Source: Setaria digitata
Lineage: Eukaryota; Nematoda; Chromadorea; Rhabditida; Setariidae
Assembly: GCA_003640385.1 (NCBI GenBank)
Contig: RCAB01000116.1
Location: 1-64,000 of the forward strand
DNA: 64,000 nt
Reading direction: 5' to 3'
The number at the start of each line of letters is the position of its first letter. Position 1 is the first letter of the stretch. The position numbers were made by a program, and so were the translations under genes. Under the pieces are notes generated by a model. It did no database searches, was not told the origin of the DNA, and saw nothing but the letters and a program-made list of their open reading frames with translations. Below, piece by piece: positions 39,301-52,100 of this stretch.

Positions 39301-40597
39301 AGAACATTTATTTATTCCTGAAATATCCTCATTCTTTATTCAAGCAAAATTCAAATATTTCTCCTATTTAACAAATTGCATATAAAATTATGTTTCACTT
39401 CTCGTGATTCGAAAGTTTTTTAGAATTCAACATTTAAATTAGAAAGCAATAAACCTATGGGATATATAAGGCAACACAAACTTTCATCGATTCAAATACG
39501 AAAATTTTGATATTTTTTTAGAGACAAAAAGAAAGAGCAAAACTAAATTATAAAGTTCGATACAATAGGAAGAAAAAAAAAAAAGAAGAATGGCTATATA
39601 TTTTAAAAAAAAAAAAAAATTGGTTGTATCAATCATTTTATCAAAGCAATTCTGGAAATCAACAGTAATGTGTATCCAATAATGAAGCATCATTTAAGAT
39701 CAAAGCGATTTGCTGATTCCCAAAAAGGTTTCACTAGAAAATATCATTTCAGATAGTTTTAAAAAAAAAACAAAAAAAAAAAAGAGGAAAAAGTTATTTA
39801 TAATTACAAATTTTTTTTTTTTTATAGGAGCGTCAAATGATTTGAACTTTTATTCATTAATCTAGTTCTGCTAAGTGTTTGATGAATATACAATGTTGTA
39901 AAGCAATGAAGGAATAAAAAAGAAGGCATTAAATTTGAATGGCTTCTGTTAAATTGACTTCAAAATGATCATTAGTAATCTTAGCCTTTGGATTTCTTCA
40001 CTGAAACTTCTGGCAAAGCAATGATAGTAGAGTAAGATGTGTTAAAAACTTTATTTTAAATTAACTTTAAAACGATTTCAAATAATTTTAGCCTTCAAAT
40101 TATTGCTGAGAAATTTCGAGAATAAAAAAAAATTGACATTAGCCTATTTGCGCGATGACAATTGTAATATTAATAATTATTATCAGCATTACTATAAAAT
40201 TAATAATACTGCAAACAAATTACTAGAAAATATAAAGCAAAGAAAAACTACGCGAAACAATTCCATTCATAATCGATTATGCGGAAGCAACTGACATAGT
40301 TAATGTTGCAAAACTGTATTTTCCAGGAATTTATCCGGAAAAAAAGAAGAAAATGAGGAAAGGATATTACACTGAGTAAATTATTTTTCATTGAATGAAG
40401 CATGCTGCTATCCAAGCGATATTCTCTCATTCGTTTCAAAAAAAAAAAAAAAAAAAAAAATTAGAAGAAAATTAAATTCGCCTTAAATTCGTCGTTTAAA
40501 TTTGGCATGTAGATTTCGCAACTATTTGTTATTATCTTGAAAATGGTATATATGCTTGTTGAAAAATTTTCAGTTTTTAACTGAAAAGTTATAAATA

Positions 40598-40702
40598 ATA
40601 TATTTATATATATATAATTATATGTATATATATTATATTATTTTTATATATCCAATTATTATTATTACTATCGTTACCACTCAAATTATATATATATATA
40701 TA
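40598..40702. repeat. TA-rich microsatellite cluster
   Basis: Several (TA)n blocks separated by short unique sequence, just beyond the 3' end of the TBC1D16-like gene. Confidence 0.65.
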
Positions 40703-40915
40703 ATTTTGTTCTTAAAATTTTAAATTTCATTTTTGAAAGTTTAAAGCTGGAGGAAAAAAAACTATACGCTGACACAGGTGCAGGATACTTATTAGATTTA
40801 GCAATAATTAAATGAAAATTGGATTAAACGGGTGTGTGCAACTAGAAAGGAAAAGATGTGAATAGGTGTATACGGTGATAAAAAAGAAATAGGGAGAGGA
40901 TAAGAAAAGTTTCAA

Positions 40916-40950
40916 GAAATTGTTATTTATGCTAGAAATTGTTATTTATG
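40916..40950. repeat. Short tandem duplication, period 19
   Basis: GAAATTGTTATTTATG occurs at 40916-40931 and 40935-40950. Confidence 0.75.
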
Positions 40951-41488
40951 ATAAAATGATATTCTTTTTGGCGAACATTTATTTTATCATTTAAATGAGA
41001 GAAGAAATACGGTAGCTTAGTGTTTAAGCAATGAAAAAAGTAAAAATTTTCACAGAAAAAAAAAGAAAAAAAAAAAGGAAAGAAAGAAAAAAAAAATCTC
41101 TATAATCATTAATAGACATTCATTTTAACTTTTAATAAATATCAATTTACTGATTAATCGGAAATCGTAGAAATAACTGAAATTTAAATTTGGAATTATT
41201 TTTCTTTTCAGTTTTCGTTTGTTGTTTCAGCTATTTATAAACACGATGGTTATATCTAAATTTTATGAAAAATAATCAACTTTTAGATGCAAAAAAAAAA
41301 AAAAAAGCAAAGAAGAAAAAGAAAACGACTAAATAAATATATACAAAAATAGATACTTCATCCAGCAAAAGGAAGTAAACAAATATGAGGAGAAAGGAAG
41401 TTTAAAAGTGTATAAATGTTGAAAGGATAAAAATGAAAATTAAATTGATGAAATGTTCTTGCAAAAATATACAATAAAAGAGTAGAAC

Positions 41489-41494
41489 TTTATT
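41489..41494 (-). terminator. Candidate AATAAA poly(A) signal for the TBC1D16-like gene
   Basis: AATAAA on the minus strand lies only about 13 bases beyond the TAA stop at 41507-41509. This would give a very short 3' UTR, which nematodes tolerate. Weaker alternatives lie further downstream. Confidence 0.4.
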
Positions 41495-41506
41495 AAATAA
41501 ATAATC

Positions 41507-44500
41507 TTAATTAGATTCCGCAAATGGACATGGCTCTTTCTCGCCATGAATTTTAGTACATTCAAATGTTCTCTGAGGAATATTTGTATCCCATTGTTCA
41601 GTATCTGATTCGCAAAGATCTGCTAATGTACATGGTAATTTATCCAAACGATGAAATTGATACAGTAATCCACGAGCCTAAAATACATTCCCATAATGGA
41701 GAATATATTTCTTTCTAAAAAATTTTTTAAAAATTATTTCATATTTTTACTTTTAAAAGTATAGCAAGTTTAGTTTATGGATTCGGATTATTATATTTAT
41801 TTGCCATTTGCTAATGAAATGACTAATTAAAGAGAAAATTAACAAATTTCCCAGTGTTATCTATTTTACAAATGATTTCTTTTTTTTTTTTAATAAATCT
41901 TTAAATTCTACAAATCAAAATTATACAATTACCTTTTTCAAAACAACTGCACCATCTAAATGCATCGCAAGCGAACTAAAATATAATAAAATTTCATCGT
42001 TTGGAAGGCATTGTTCAATAACATCTTTGCCATATATAGAAATAATAGCAACCGCAATGAATAAATGAAAATATGATGTTCGATAATGAGCCCAACATGC
42101 TTCCCAAATATGCAATGTATCGGCTTCAGGAAATTCACGCTACAGTAATTCAATAATAATTAAAAATTTAAAACATAATTGGAATATATTATTTTCCTGG
42201 GAATAGGTAGAAAATAGACAAAAATGGCAAACTAATTGAACCTTATAACATAATAATATCCATCTGTGGACAAACATTAATTCCAGAGCATCTGGACCCA
42301 AACTGACGATATGCATAAAAAAATCTGGCACAAATAATTTCAATAATTCGCGTAAGTATTTCTGCAAAAATTTGATTATCTTTCATTCCAAAAATACGTA
42401 AGAATAAGTAATAACGAACAATTTTGAAAGTTTATTCGATGTAAATGCAAGATACTGTAATTAAAGTGATCTATTTTAAGATGTCACTAATTTTAAAAAT
42501 TACAGATTATATTAAAACTTTTAATTCAATTAACGGAATCATATTTAAATATCAAAGGGATAAGTTGAAGTTACAGAAGTTTAAGTAATTTATTTTTTTT
42601 AGTCTAATAGCAAATTATTAAACTCGAAATTGCAAATGTCTTTTTTTTTTTTTTTTTTTTTTGAGAAATACTGACATTTTAATGGATTTGAATTTTATTT
42701 TAGCAAATAATATTATTCGATATAGTCATCGTGAATATTTGAATATTGATTTTTTCAAAATTTCTTCCTGAAAATTTCAGAACTTACTAAATTGAGATCC
42801 ATCACATTTCTTCCATCCATCGAAGCAGAAGCAAATAATGTTTGATGCTGCATAAGTCCAACAAAACACCAGTACGTATCAGATTCATCATGAATTGTAC
42901 TTAGAAGTGGTGCTAGCAAATCTGACATGCCCTGTACGTAACTTATTTCGGGATAAGCAGTAGCATAATTTAACAAAATGTTCCTGAAAAATACGTTTAG
43001 AATTCTTTCAACAAGGACTTTTAAACTATGAACTTTTCAGTTGAAAAAAGACATTTTCTGAATTTTCTTTTAGTCTTAATAGTTTTTTTTTTTTTTCGAA
43101 TTTCCACATTAAGTCGTAATTTATGCTCACTTCATTGTATCAATATTTGGATTATTATCACCAGCAAAATATGGTTTACGACGATCCGTACGGATAACGT
43201 CCTTGATTATGGCACTCTCGATGCTTATCCATGTTGTCTTATGTGCATTATTCATTCTGAAAAATACTTAACGAGGAGCTATTTAGAAAATATTTATCAA
43301 ATAAAATTGGTTAATTAAGGAGAGATAAACTAATCTTATGTCTGCATGTTTGTAGCATGATTTGATCTCAAATTTTTTCTAACAATTTCAATTAAAAATG
43401 ATTTCTTTTTTTTTAAAGTTTCTGTAATTAAAAACTTTCTGTTACCGTCGTTTTTTTATCTTCTGATACTCAATGAAAATATCATTTCGTATAGTTTCAC
43501 GTTGTTCGAAAGTTGAGGTCCATGGATATACACGTAATAAAAATGGCCAAGCTTCTCTGCGAAGTGTAGGATCCATAGTGGCAAAGTAAATGGCCTAAAA
43601 TCCTCTGTAAGTTTATAGTTTTCAATTTTACACGACATGTTCAAAACATTTAAATAACAACCTTCCTCATAGTAAAACTATCATCGATACTGCCGTCTTG
43701 ATTTTTATATGATTTCCAAAAATCCCAGCTGACTCTTTCGTATAAACCTTCCTCTGGATCAAGTTCTGTTTTGCTTACTTTCGGCTGGCATACCAAAAAT
43801 TGCCGGTCAGGAATTGGTGAAGGAGAACCCTGAAGATTAAAAATAAAACTGGAATGTGAATTAAATAATCTTTGCAATTTTTTTACTTTTTTATACTTCC
43901 AATTAATTCACAGCTAGCAAAATATCTTTAGAAAAAAAAAAGGAAAAATAACTTTTGTAACGTCAAGAATTTCCAATTTTTTATGGAACTTTCAAATGCT
44001 TTTTTGTACTTACCGTTGCAAAAGTAATTAATAATTTTTTGACATGCCGTAAAACTTACATCTTTAACAGCTTTTGTTTTGATAGCACTCCATTGTTCCA
44101 GTAATTGCGCCAATTTATCCAATCCACCATGATGAAAATGCAAAATTTTGTAATGCGAATCCCAGGTAGCAATTACGAATTGACCTGAGGTCAAGTCATC
44201 AGCCGTAAAAAATAAACGCATTGATCTCATTTTACCTGAAATTTCGGTCACAAACATTAAATAATTGTGAAATTATATTATTAATGTTCAAAAATGAATT
44301 ATTTAGCAACTTAAATAATACTTTTAACGATTTTCACTTTATATCTCTTTCATTTATACATATATTTTTAATTTTTAGCTTCATTCCATTAGTTCATAGT
44401 TCATACCTAAATTAACGGAAAAGAGAGAAACGCCGAGTGTCTTCTGATGAAAAATTACACTTTTACCGTTCACTGATACGGCTCCATCATCATCAAATTG

Positions 44501-47500
44501 ACTATCATTTTCCAACATCAAATTGTGAGTTATTGCAAACTGTTCCGGTGTTATTTTACATAAATGTTCACATTTGTCGCGGTACTGTTGTAGTATATTT
44601 AAATGTAAAGCTGTAAAATTATAATTTAAACTAATGTTTGAAATTGACAATTGCCGTGAGAATCGAAAAGAAAATAATATGTTTACAATAAAATTAGTAA
44701 ATTGTTTAATTTTTAATTAACATATTACATTCTGTAGAAGACTTTTCGCGACATTGATCTTTATTCTGAAATTCGAAATCATCGGACGATGAACTTTTGA
44801 GAATCAATTCATCATCCTAAATTTATGAAAAAAAACTGAAATAGAATTTAAAAAAAAAAAAAAAAAAAACATATGAACAAATTTCGCAATTTAATATTTG
44901 ATACAAATCGAATAATCAAAAGTAAGAGATTTTTTTCATTCTATAACTAACACTTTTTAGTTTCTTTCTTTTTTAACATTGAAAGCCAAAAGAATTTTCG
45001 TCTAGATTTACAAATATCTCAAAATCTTGATGATAACATAATTTTTTTCCTATTTTAACTCATAATTAAATTATCAAAAGCAATAAATAATGATTGCAGC
45101 AATGTACCTTATCAGAAAATTCATCAGCACCAGATGTTGTAGCCGAACTACTATCGGTGTCCTAGAAAAAAAAAAAAAACAGATTTCAAGACTGAATGTA
45201 AACGAAATTTTTCGTTGAATTAAATTCATTTCTAATAATTCATTAATTTTATGCTCAATGTAGAAAATACTGTGTGCACGGTAAAGGCAAAGAAAGATAT
45301 TTGTGATTTGATTATCAAAAATGAGGAAAACAAAGAAAAAATATGATAAATGGAAAATGGACAAATTTTTGAAAAAGAAAATTCCAAAAAAAAAAAAAAA
45401 AAGAAACAGATAAGGTTTAACAATGAACTAACTTTTTCATCAGTTGTAGAAGGGTCAACTGGTGTGTTTGGTATGACATTAATTGTAGGTAATTTCAAAC
45501 TTTCTGACTTTTCCTTAATTTGTATATCATTTCAAACACAAAACAAAACAGATAAGAAAAGAGAAAGCAAAACAAAATAAAAAATATGAAAATTTATCGT
45601 AAAATTTGCATTGCAGTTTTAAAATGATAACGAGTGGAAAATTGGAAAAAAAAAAGGAATTTTTTTTTTCCTTCCTTGCAGAAATAATTAATTGTTGAAA
45701 TCAATTTCTACAAACATTAGTAGAATGAAATCGAATGAGCTTGGAATTAAAATTAAATAATAGAAGTAGACTTGATCCAGATTATGATCATCAGTTTTTC
45801 TATCTTTTCTAGATCCAACATTTGTTTTAAACTTTTGTTTACTTTCTTGCTTAGAATGGTGGGAGAGGAAAGTAAAAACTATGAAAAATAATTTTGCTAC
45901 ATTCGAATTGTTTTTTCTGTTTCTTTTTTTTTCTTGCCTAAACTTGAAAATTAGCATGAAAAAAAAAAAAAAAAAAAAAAACAGCGACATAGACAATTCT
46001 GATGCAGTTTCCCTTCACAGATGATACCATCAAGTGATCCGTACATCCATACTAACTAACCGATTTTAATTTTATTGAAACACAAAATTAAAATCGAATT
46101 GCATAAATGTAGAAGACACCTTTGTTTCAAATAAATCCGGTCTTCGTTTCACAGAAGTTACCGTTATCATATCACCATTCATCTCAACGTTAATGTCATT
46201 TTCACTTATTGGACTCTGTAAGAAAAACAAATCGCGCTGGGTGTACTTTAAAGCTCTCCTCGGCAATGTCTTAAATGAAATGAACTCAATTTTCATCTAC
46301 CTTTCTCTTATTCAATTTAAAATATTTTAAAATTTTATAATGCATTTAATGTTGCAGTTGAAAATTTAAAAAAAAAAAAAAAAAAAAGAAAGATTTCATT
46401 ATAATGTCTATTTTCAGAGGAAAAAATTCCTTTGCTTTTTTGAGTCTAATTCTTTTGCATAAAATAACTGACATTCTCAGCGGTTAAATGACAGACTAAG
46501 CTTAAGAACTTGGATAAATTGCTCAGAAATGAACACTTCAACGAATAATGCTTCTTTTTAGAGAAATAATAAAAAGTTTGATGCGAAAAACCTACATGTT
46601 CATCATTTGTATTATCAGTTTGTGTTCTATCACCATCATCATCATCATCATCATCATCATCATTATCATCATAATCATAATCATAGTTATTATCATCGCC
46701 ATCATTATCATCCTCACTACTACTACTTTGTACATATGCCCCGAGCTTCTTAAAATTCCCCTTTAAAATGCATGAATTTTCTGGGGAATTTTAGTTATAA
46801 GATTTAAAAATGATTTGAAATTTAGGCTAACGAACATAGAACCATATGTTAGTTAGCCTAAATCATATAAACATATAAAGATTTCAGTAGCTGTATATTC
46901 TCAAAAAAAAAAAAAAAGTGAAAATGGTCAAAATAATTTTCGCAAGGATTCTTACTAAAAATTTCTTGCAATATTATTATTAAATACATTGAAATTCTAC
47001 GGAAAAAAAGCTTTCCAATAGAGTTATCGTTTTTCTTATCATTGAATTAGTTTTTGCAATACTTTTTGATAAACCTCATTATTGATGTTCCGAAGCCTTG
47101 TATCCTTATAATTTGAATCATCAAGGTTTTGATTTTTTTGTGATACACTTCGAATACTGCAATTAAATATATCCAATTTGCTTCTTAATTAAATTCTCCA
47201 AAATGAAATTAAAGAAATTGCTTATGCATTGGATAGTAGTTTATAGTTTACCTTTTTGGATTTTTTTCAAGTGTTGTATTGGGCAACCACTGAAGAATTA
47301 AGGTAACTCCTAGTATATCATCACTTTGACACTGCAAGGTCAAATATCCCGGGATATGCTGTATGGAATCATCCACATCCTATAAAATTATTATCAGTTA
47401 ATCAATGAATGATTCAACTATCAACCACAAACATAGTTCGGATATCAGTACCATTTGTTCATTTTTGCGAACATCATGAATGCAAACGTTATTTTTTGAA

Positions 47501-48047
47501 TAAACGATATCACCATCCTGTCCGATGAATGTATTATTTACACCTGAAATTAATAAATAAATCTTAATGATAAAACTGAACGAAATTTGTTAATTTCATT
47601 ATATTCCAAAATCCTACAAATGTTCAATTTCACTATAAATACTAAGTATTAGCAATGTCAAAAGACCTAACTTAATAACCGATAAAAAAGACTAACAAAA
47701 GGTAACATTAACTACTCTTTCCATGCAAATTTAAAACATCCAATATCGCAAAAAAAAAAAAAAAATGCAACAAAATTAAATATCATGCAAAAGTAAATGA
47801 AATGATAAAAGAGATAAATTAATTGATCGATTTCTACATGTATTTTTTTTTTTTTTTTTTAAGGATATTTTTTAATTTGATCAAATTTGTTTCAAAATGG
47901 ACGATTTCTTGTTAATTTCAAAAGCTCTATTATTTGGAACAACCATGGGTATTGTTTACTTGAGGTATTAGAAGGATTCTCAAACAAACCTCGGAAGCTA
48001 TTCAAAGCTCCATGTGCTTTTCTGAAAAGCTCACTTAAAGCTGGCAT
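41507..48047 (-). CDS. TBC1D16: TBC1D16-type Rab GTPase-activating protein, 18 coding exons
   Basis: TBC-domain GAPs switch off Rab GTPases; human TBC1D16 acts on Rab4A in receptor recycling. Exons on minus: 47960-48047, 47452-47543, 47252-47379, 47075-47156, 46120-46215, 45772-45849, 45433-45513, 45108-45161, 44729-44816, 44407-44610, 44060-44235, 43662-43829, 43446-43594, 43131-43256, 42788-42983, 42242-42361, 41933-42139, 41507-41677. They total 2304 nt (767 aa), with all phases consistent. The N-terminus has the TBC1D16 signature GDIVYSKNNVCIH and a PGYLTL...LGVTLILQWLPN block. After an acidic Ser-rich linker come GKMRSMRLFF and ILHFHHGGLDKL. The TBC domain spans about 446-730: Arg finger R517 in IIKDVIRTDR, Gln finger Q554 in SYVQGMSDLLAP, then IWEACWAHYRTSYFHLF. 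The C-terminus keeps ARGLLYQF and LPCTLADLC. The family is certain. The small linker exons at 45.1-46.2 kb and 47.1 kb are less so, as several have weak donors. Confidence 0.94.
46631..46730. repeat. (CAT)n microsatellite
   Basis: At least ten perfect CAT units, then interrupted CAT/TAT/AAT units, in the TBC1D16-like intron 46216-47074. Confidence 0.85.
46821..46862. repeat. Intronic inverted repeat, 18-nt arms, 6-nt loop
   Basis: TTTAGGCTAACGAACATA (46821-46838) and TATGTTAGTTAGCCTAAA (46845-46862) are complementary at 17 of 18 positions. The element lies inside the TBC1D16-like intron 46216-47074. Confidence 0.8.
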
Positions 48048-48094
48048 ATTTGAATCCAATTCACAGCCATCAATTGTAGCAACCAATAAAAGAT

Positions 48095-48096
48095 CT
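48095..48096 (-). promoter_or_regulatory. Probable trans-splice (or 5' UTR) acceptor of the TBC1D16-like gene
   Basis: GCATTTTTCAG lies 47 bases before the ATG at 48047, whose product starts MPALSELFRKAH and fits the short Leu/Arg-rich start of TBC1D16 proteins. A strong worm-type 3' splice site directly upstream of a start codon, with no visible coding exon beyond it, suggests spliced-leader addition here. An in-frame ATG at 48107 lies on the other side of this site and is probably not used. Confidence 0.5.
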
Positions 48097-49074
48097 GAAA
48101 AATGCAATGGGTAATTTGAAAATAAAAAAAAAAAAATTCAAAAATGATATGCATAATTTTTAATACTATAAATTTAAGCAATGTAATTTGTTGAAAATAA
48201 GCAATTTATTATACTAGCAATTATAATTCTAAGATAAAGAAAATAAAAGCGATATGTTGCAGCAAATAATAATCCCAAGCGGATTCTAGCATCAACTAAT
48301 ATGGTTGGTGAATCTATGAAAAATGATAAATACGATGGCATAGATGGCTGAATTCATACTCTGTTCGATGGCAGTAAAAATTTTTCTTTTTGTTTTTATT
48401 TCATAAAACGTTTACAATATCATGTCATGTTAACCTTTTGATAAAATTCAAAAATTGATAAACAAATTTTTGCAAAAATGACAATTCAATCGGTCATATA
48501 ATTTATGCTCTTTAGAATAATCTTCATTTAGTAAAATTATAAAAGTTTTTTTTTTTAACTCAAATAAAATTTTAAACACAAAAAGAATGGGAAAACTTTG
48601 AAAAATACCGATAAATACTCTTTTTTTTTGCATTCAATTTATTAAAAATTGGACGATACAGAGAAAATAGAACGAAAAATTATTTTAAGGAATAAAAGAA
48701 TAGAAAAACTGACCAAAAATAATAATAATATTTTTTCATTTTTTAATTTACCAAAAATTGCAGAAAAGGAAAGGAAAGGAAATGAAAGGGAAGGGATGGG
48801 AAGAGAGGGAAGCGAAAGGACTGATTATTTAGGAAAATAAAACTTGGAGTTAGTAAAACGAAATGATAAAAAAAAGTTTTTAAAATGTTTCTAAAAATGT
48901 CAAGATATGAGGCGACTTTTTCCGTTTCGCCGTCTCTTCATAAAGCCAAAAAATAAATCGTCAAATGAAAAGCTAACACATGCCTAGTTCGAGAAAAAAT
49001 ACTTTCGAAACATTCATTTCCAAAATCAATATTCAAAATGAATGTAGTCACTAACGTCTCTCATTTCTTTACTA

Positions 49075-49121
49075 AGAGAGAGAGAGAGAGAGAGAGAAAA
49101 TAGAGAGAGAGAGAGAGAGAG
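49075..49121. repeat. (GA)n microsatellite in two blocks
   Basis: Two GA blocks separated by AAAATA, about 1 kb upstream of the TBC1D16-like start. Confidence 0.8.
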
Positions 49122-52100
49122 TTAAAATTGGAAAACAGAAGCTAATATTGAAAATTTACTAAATGCTATTTTTTTTTTCCATTATCTATTCAAAATATTA
49201 TCACATCGATTCATTCTTCGTACTTTATATTTTATAATATTCAAATTCTCTAACAAATTATAAATTCTTTAACAATAGAAATGAAAGTTTTTTTTTTTTT
49301 TTTTTTCAAATAACAAAGAATTTATGAAATCATTAAAAGAAAAACGAAAAAAAAAAAATCTTCTTATATCTTTACATTATAACAATACATTACTAAAACA
49401 ATTTAGTTGGAAATCTTCATGCATTTCTATGCGAAGCAAAAATTTGATAGCTGGTGTTTTAACGCTTGACAGATTTGACCAAATACTGTTTCAATTTATT
49501 TTCAGTACACCCAAGAAATGCAGAAGCAGTAAAATATTTAATTATTCAAATTTGTCGAAATATTTATGTAGAAGTTTAAATTTTATTTTAACAAGCAAAA
49601 TGTATCATTGAAGAAAACAGTTGGTAGGTTTATTTTCTATTATCATGCTTTTGAGGCTTTCTTTTCTGTTATTAGATATTAATGAAGCAAAAAAAAAAAA
49701 AAAGTGCTTTTATGATACCCTTAAAATGAGAAGGCATGATTCATTTATTTATTTATTTATTTTTTAATGATAAGAATACATTGGTAATTTTTAAAAATTT
49801 AAATTCCAATACATTCCAGTACACAGTAGGTAATTTAAATGAAAGTTGTATAAGGAAAGATCTCAGCAATAATATCGTCGTGAAAACTTAGTTGAGTTAT
49901 TAAGGGGCATATAAAATTAATGGATCAAGAAATTTTATTTAAAAGAGGATAAAGGAGGTGTAAAAAGGGGTAAGGGAATTGAAAATTTTTAAGTCAGCTA
50001 ATAATTAACGGTTATTAAGCAAATGCTCCAAATTTTCAGCTTGCTAATTTGCAGTAAAAAAAAAAAATTTTTTTTCTATAATACTAAAAATTCCCATTTT
50101 TATTAACGCTATTTTTAATTTACAATTCAAAAACTTTTATTAAAATTTCATGCGACAAAATTAAGATATGTGTTATTTTTAATTAAGAAAGAAACTTTCA
50201 ATTCAGCATTCCCGCAATCTATAATGCCAATGATTTAGTCAGGAATAAAATTCTATTCCAGTAATTTTTGCACTAATTATCATTATCAAAATCTTCTCTA
50301 TCTACTGATATAATGCTAGTAACTTTTATCGCCATAACAAAGTTTTATAATAAGCTAATTATGAAGAATGATAAAATTTGATAAAATTGATGATAAGAAA
50401 AAAAAAATCTAAAAGTAAATAATTAAATGTGTGCATATAAGAAACGACAAAAAAGAATTGTTGGTTATGGAAGAACTTGATAGGATAAGGATAGAAGTGA
50501 AGTTTGAAGAAACGAGACTAGAAAAGAATAGCAATTGTATAATTCATCGAGAACTAGACTAAACCAATGAATGATTCAGGATGTATGTTAAATTTGACGA
50601 ATGTATTTACCATTTTCTACCATCAAACTAGCACTAATACCAATATTATTTTCATATGTATACATCGACATAAAGTACATTATTTTTAACAAAGCTTATT
50701 AATTAAGTCAGATGAGCATGTAATCAACTAACACAAGTGAAAAGAAAAAGGAGTAATGAATGAAAGGAAGCAAAGGAAAATATTTCATTTGATCACAGCA
50801 ATTCTCTATTAATGTGCTAATTAACATCCTAGATATTAGCGTGCTTAATATCTAAAATATTAATTAATAATACTAATATCTAAAATAATAGCGTGTAAAG
50901 TAGATGTTACTAATTTCTGATGCGTAATATACTTCTTTTTTCTTTTTCTTGGAAAGGGAGCTAAATTTAAAAAATAGATTATAATGTGTTCACCTTTTTT
51001 TTCTTTTTTTTTTTTGAGCATATATACTTAAACAGATGAAAGAAATATATTCCTTTAAAAGAAATTGCGATCATATCGAAAGGAAAAGTTTACAACAATG
51101 CAAGATGTTAATATTCGTATTCAATCTTATAAGCAAATCTAAAACAATGTTATCCATTGCTGTGCAATTTATCCGTTACAACATTAATTCAACTTTAATT
51201 TAATAAAAAAAAAAAGTTTTTTTTTTCATTAAACTGAAGTTTAAAAATGTTTAGTTAAAAAAAAATGAAGAAAAAAAGAAATGTCTCTTTTTTTTTTTTC
51301 GCATAATTCATTTTTCTGCGGAATGTTACTTATTCTGAATAAATTCGTCGAAGAAAATGAGGTAATGCTTGGAAAATAATTAGAAATGAGTAAAAATAAT
51401 TATGATACAATATTAAATACATATGTTGAGGGGATTTTGTTTAACAACTTTTATCGAAAAAGCTTCATCATCATCATCATCATTCATTTAATTTTAACAT
51501 GAGATGTGATGATTCGTTGAGCCATAATATCACGATATCAATTATTGAACTATTTTATTCTATGTTCTCTTTATCACGATCATTTATTTATTCAGCTTAA
51601 TTTTTTAGGACAGTAAAACTTTTTTTTTTTTTTTTAAATTATTTTGTAATTTTATTTATTATACGAAAAGCAGAAGAACATCAATATATAATGCCTCAAC
51701 GAAATATATTCTCTAATTCGGCAAAATGAAGGAAGACGTTATCATCATTTGCAAACCCAAAAATCATAGTTTTAGAAGCGCCATTAATTTCAGCATAGTT
51801 ATCTGTCTAAGAATAGTATTGTCATTGATAAAAGGTTTCGTAGTAATAATCCATATTTCGATTATCTTCTTAATAATTATTATCATTATAATAGTAATAA
51901 TTCATTCTGCAATCATAATTACAAAATTTTGCAGAAATTATTTTTTTTTTCATCACATTTTAAGAAAAATATTTAAATAGGCCAATTTCCGTTTTTCATC
52001 AATAGGAGAAGATTGGAAATCAAATTGATGGTCTAATAAAGGAGAAATTTTCTTTCTTAGATGATATAAAGACTGTTTCAGTATAAAACGTTTATTTGAA

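Larger units (their letters stand above)
29522..41488. other. Intergenic region between the TBC1D16-like and copine genes
   Basis: Twelve kilobases without a supported exon. It holds a strong hairpin with an adjacent T-run and GC patch (33.29-33.43 kb), a diverged tandem duplication (32.06-32.52 kb), a 21-bp minisatellite (36.3 kb), a 45-bp duplication (35.96 kb) and long A/T homopolymers, including a T39 that ends at an N. Confidence 0.5.
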
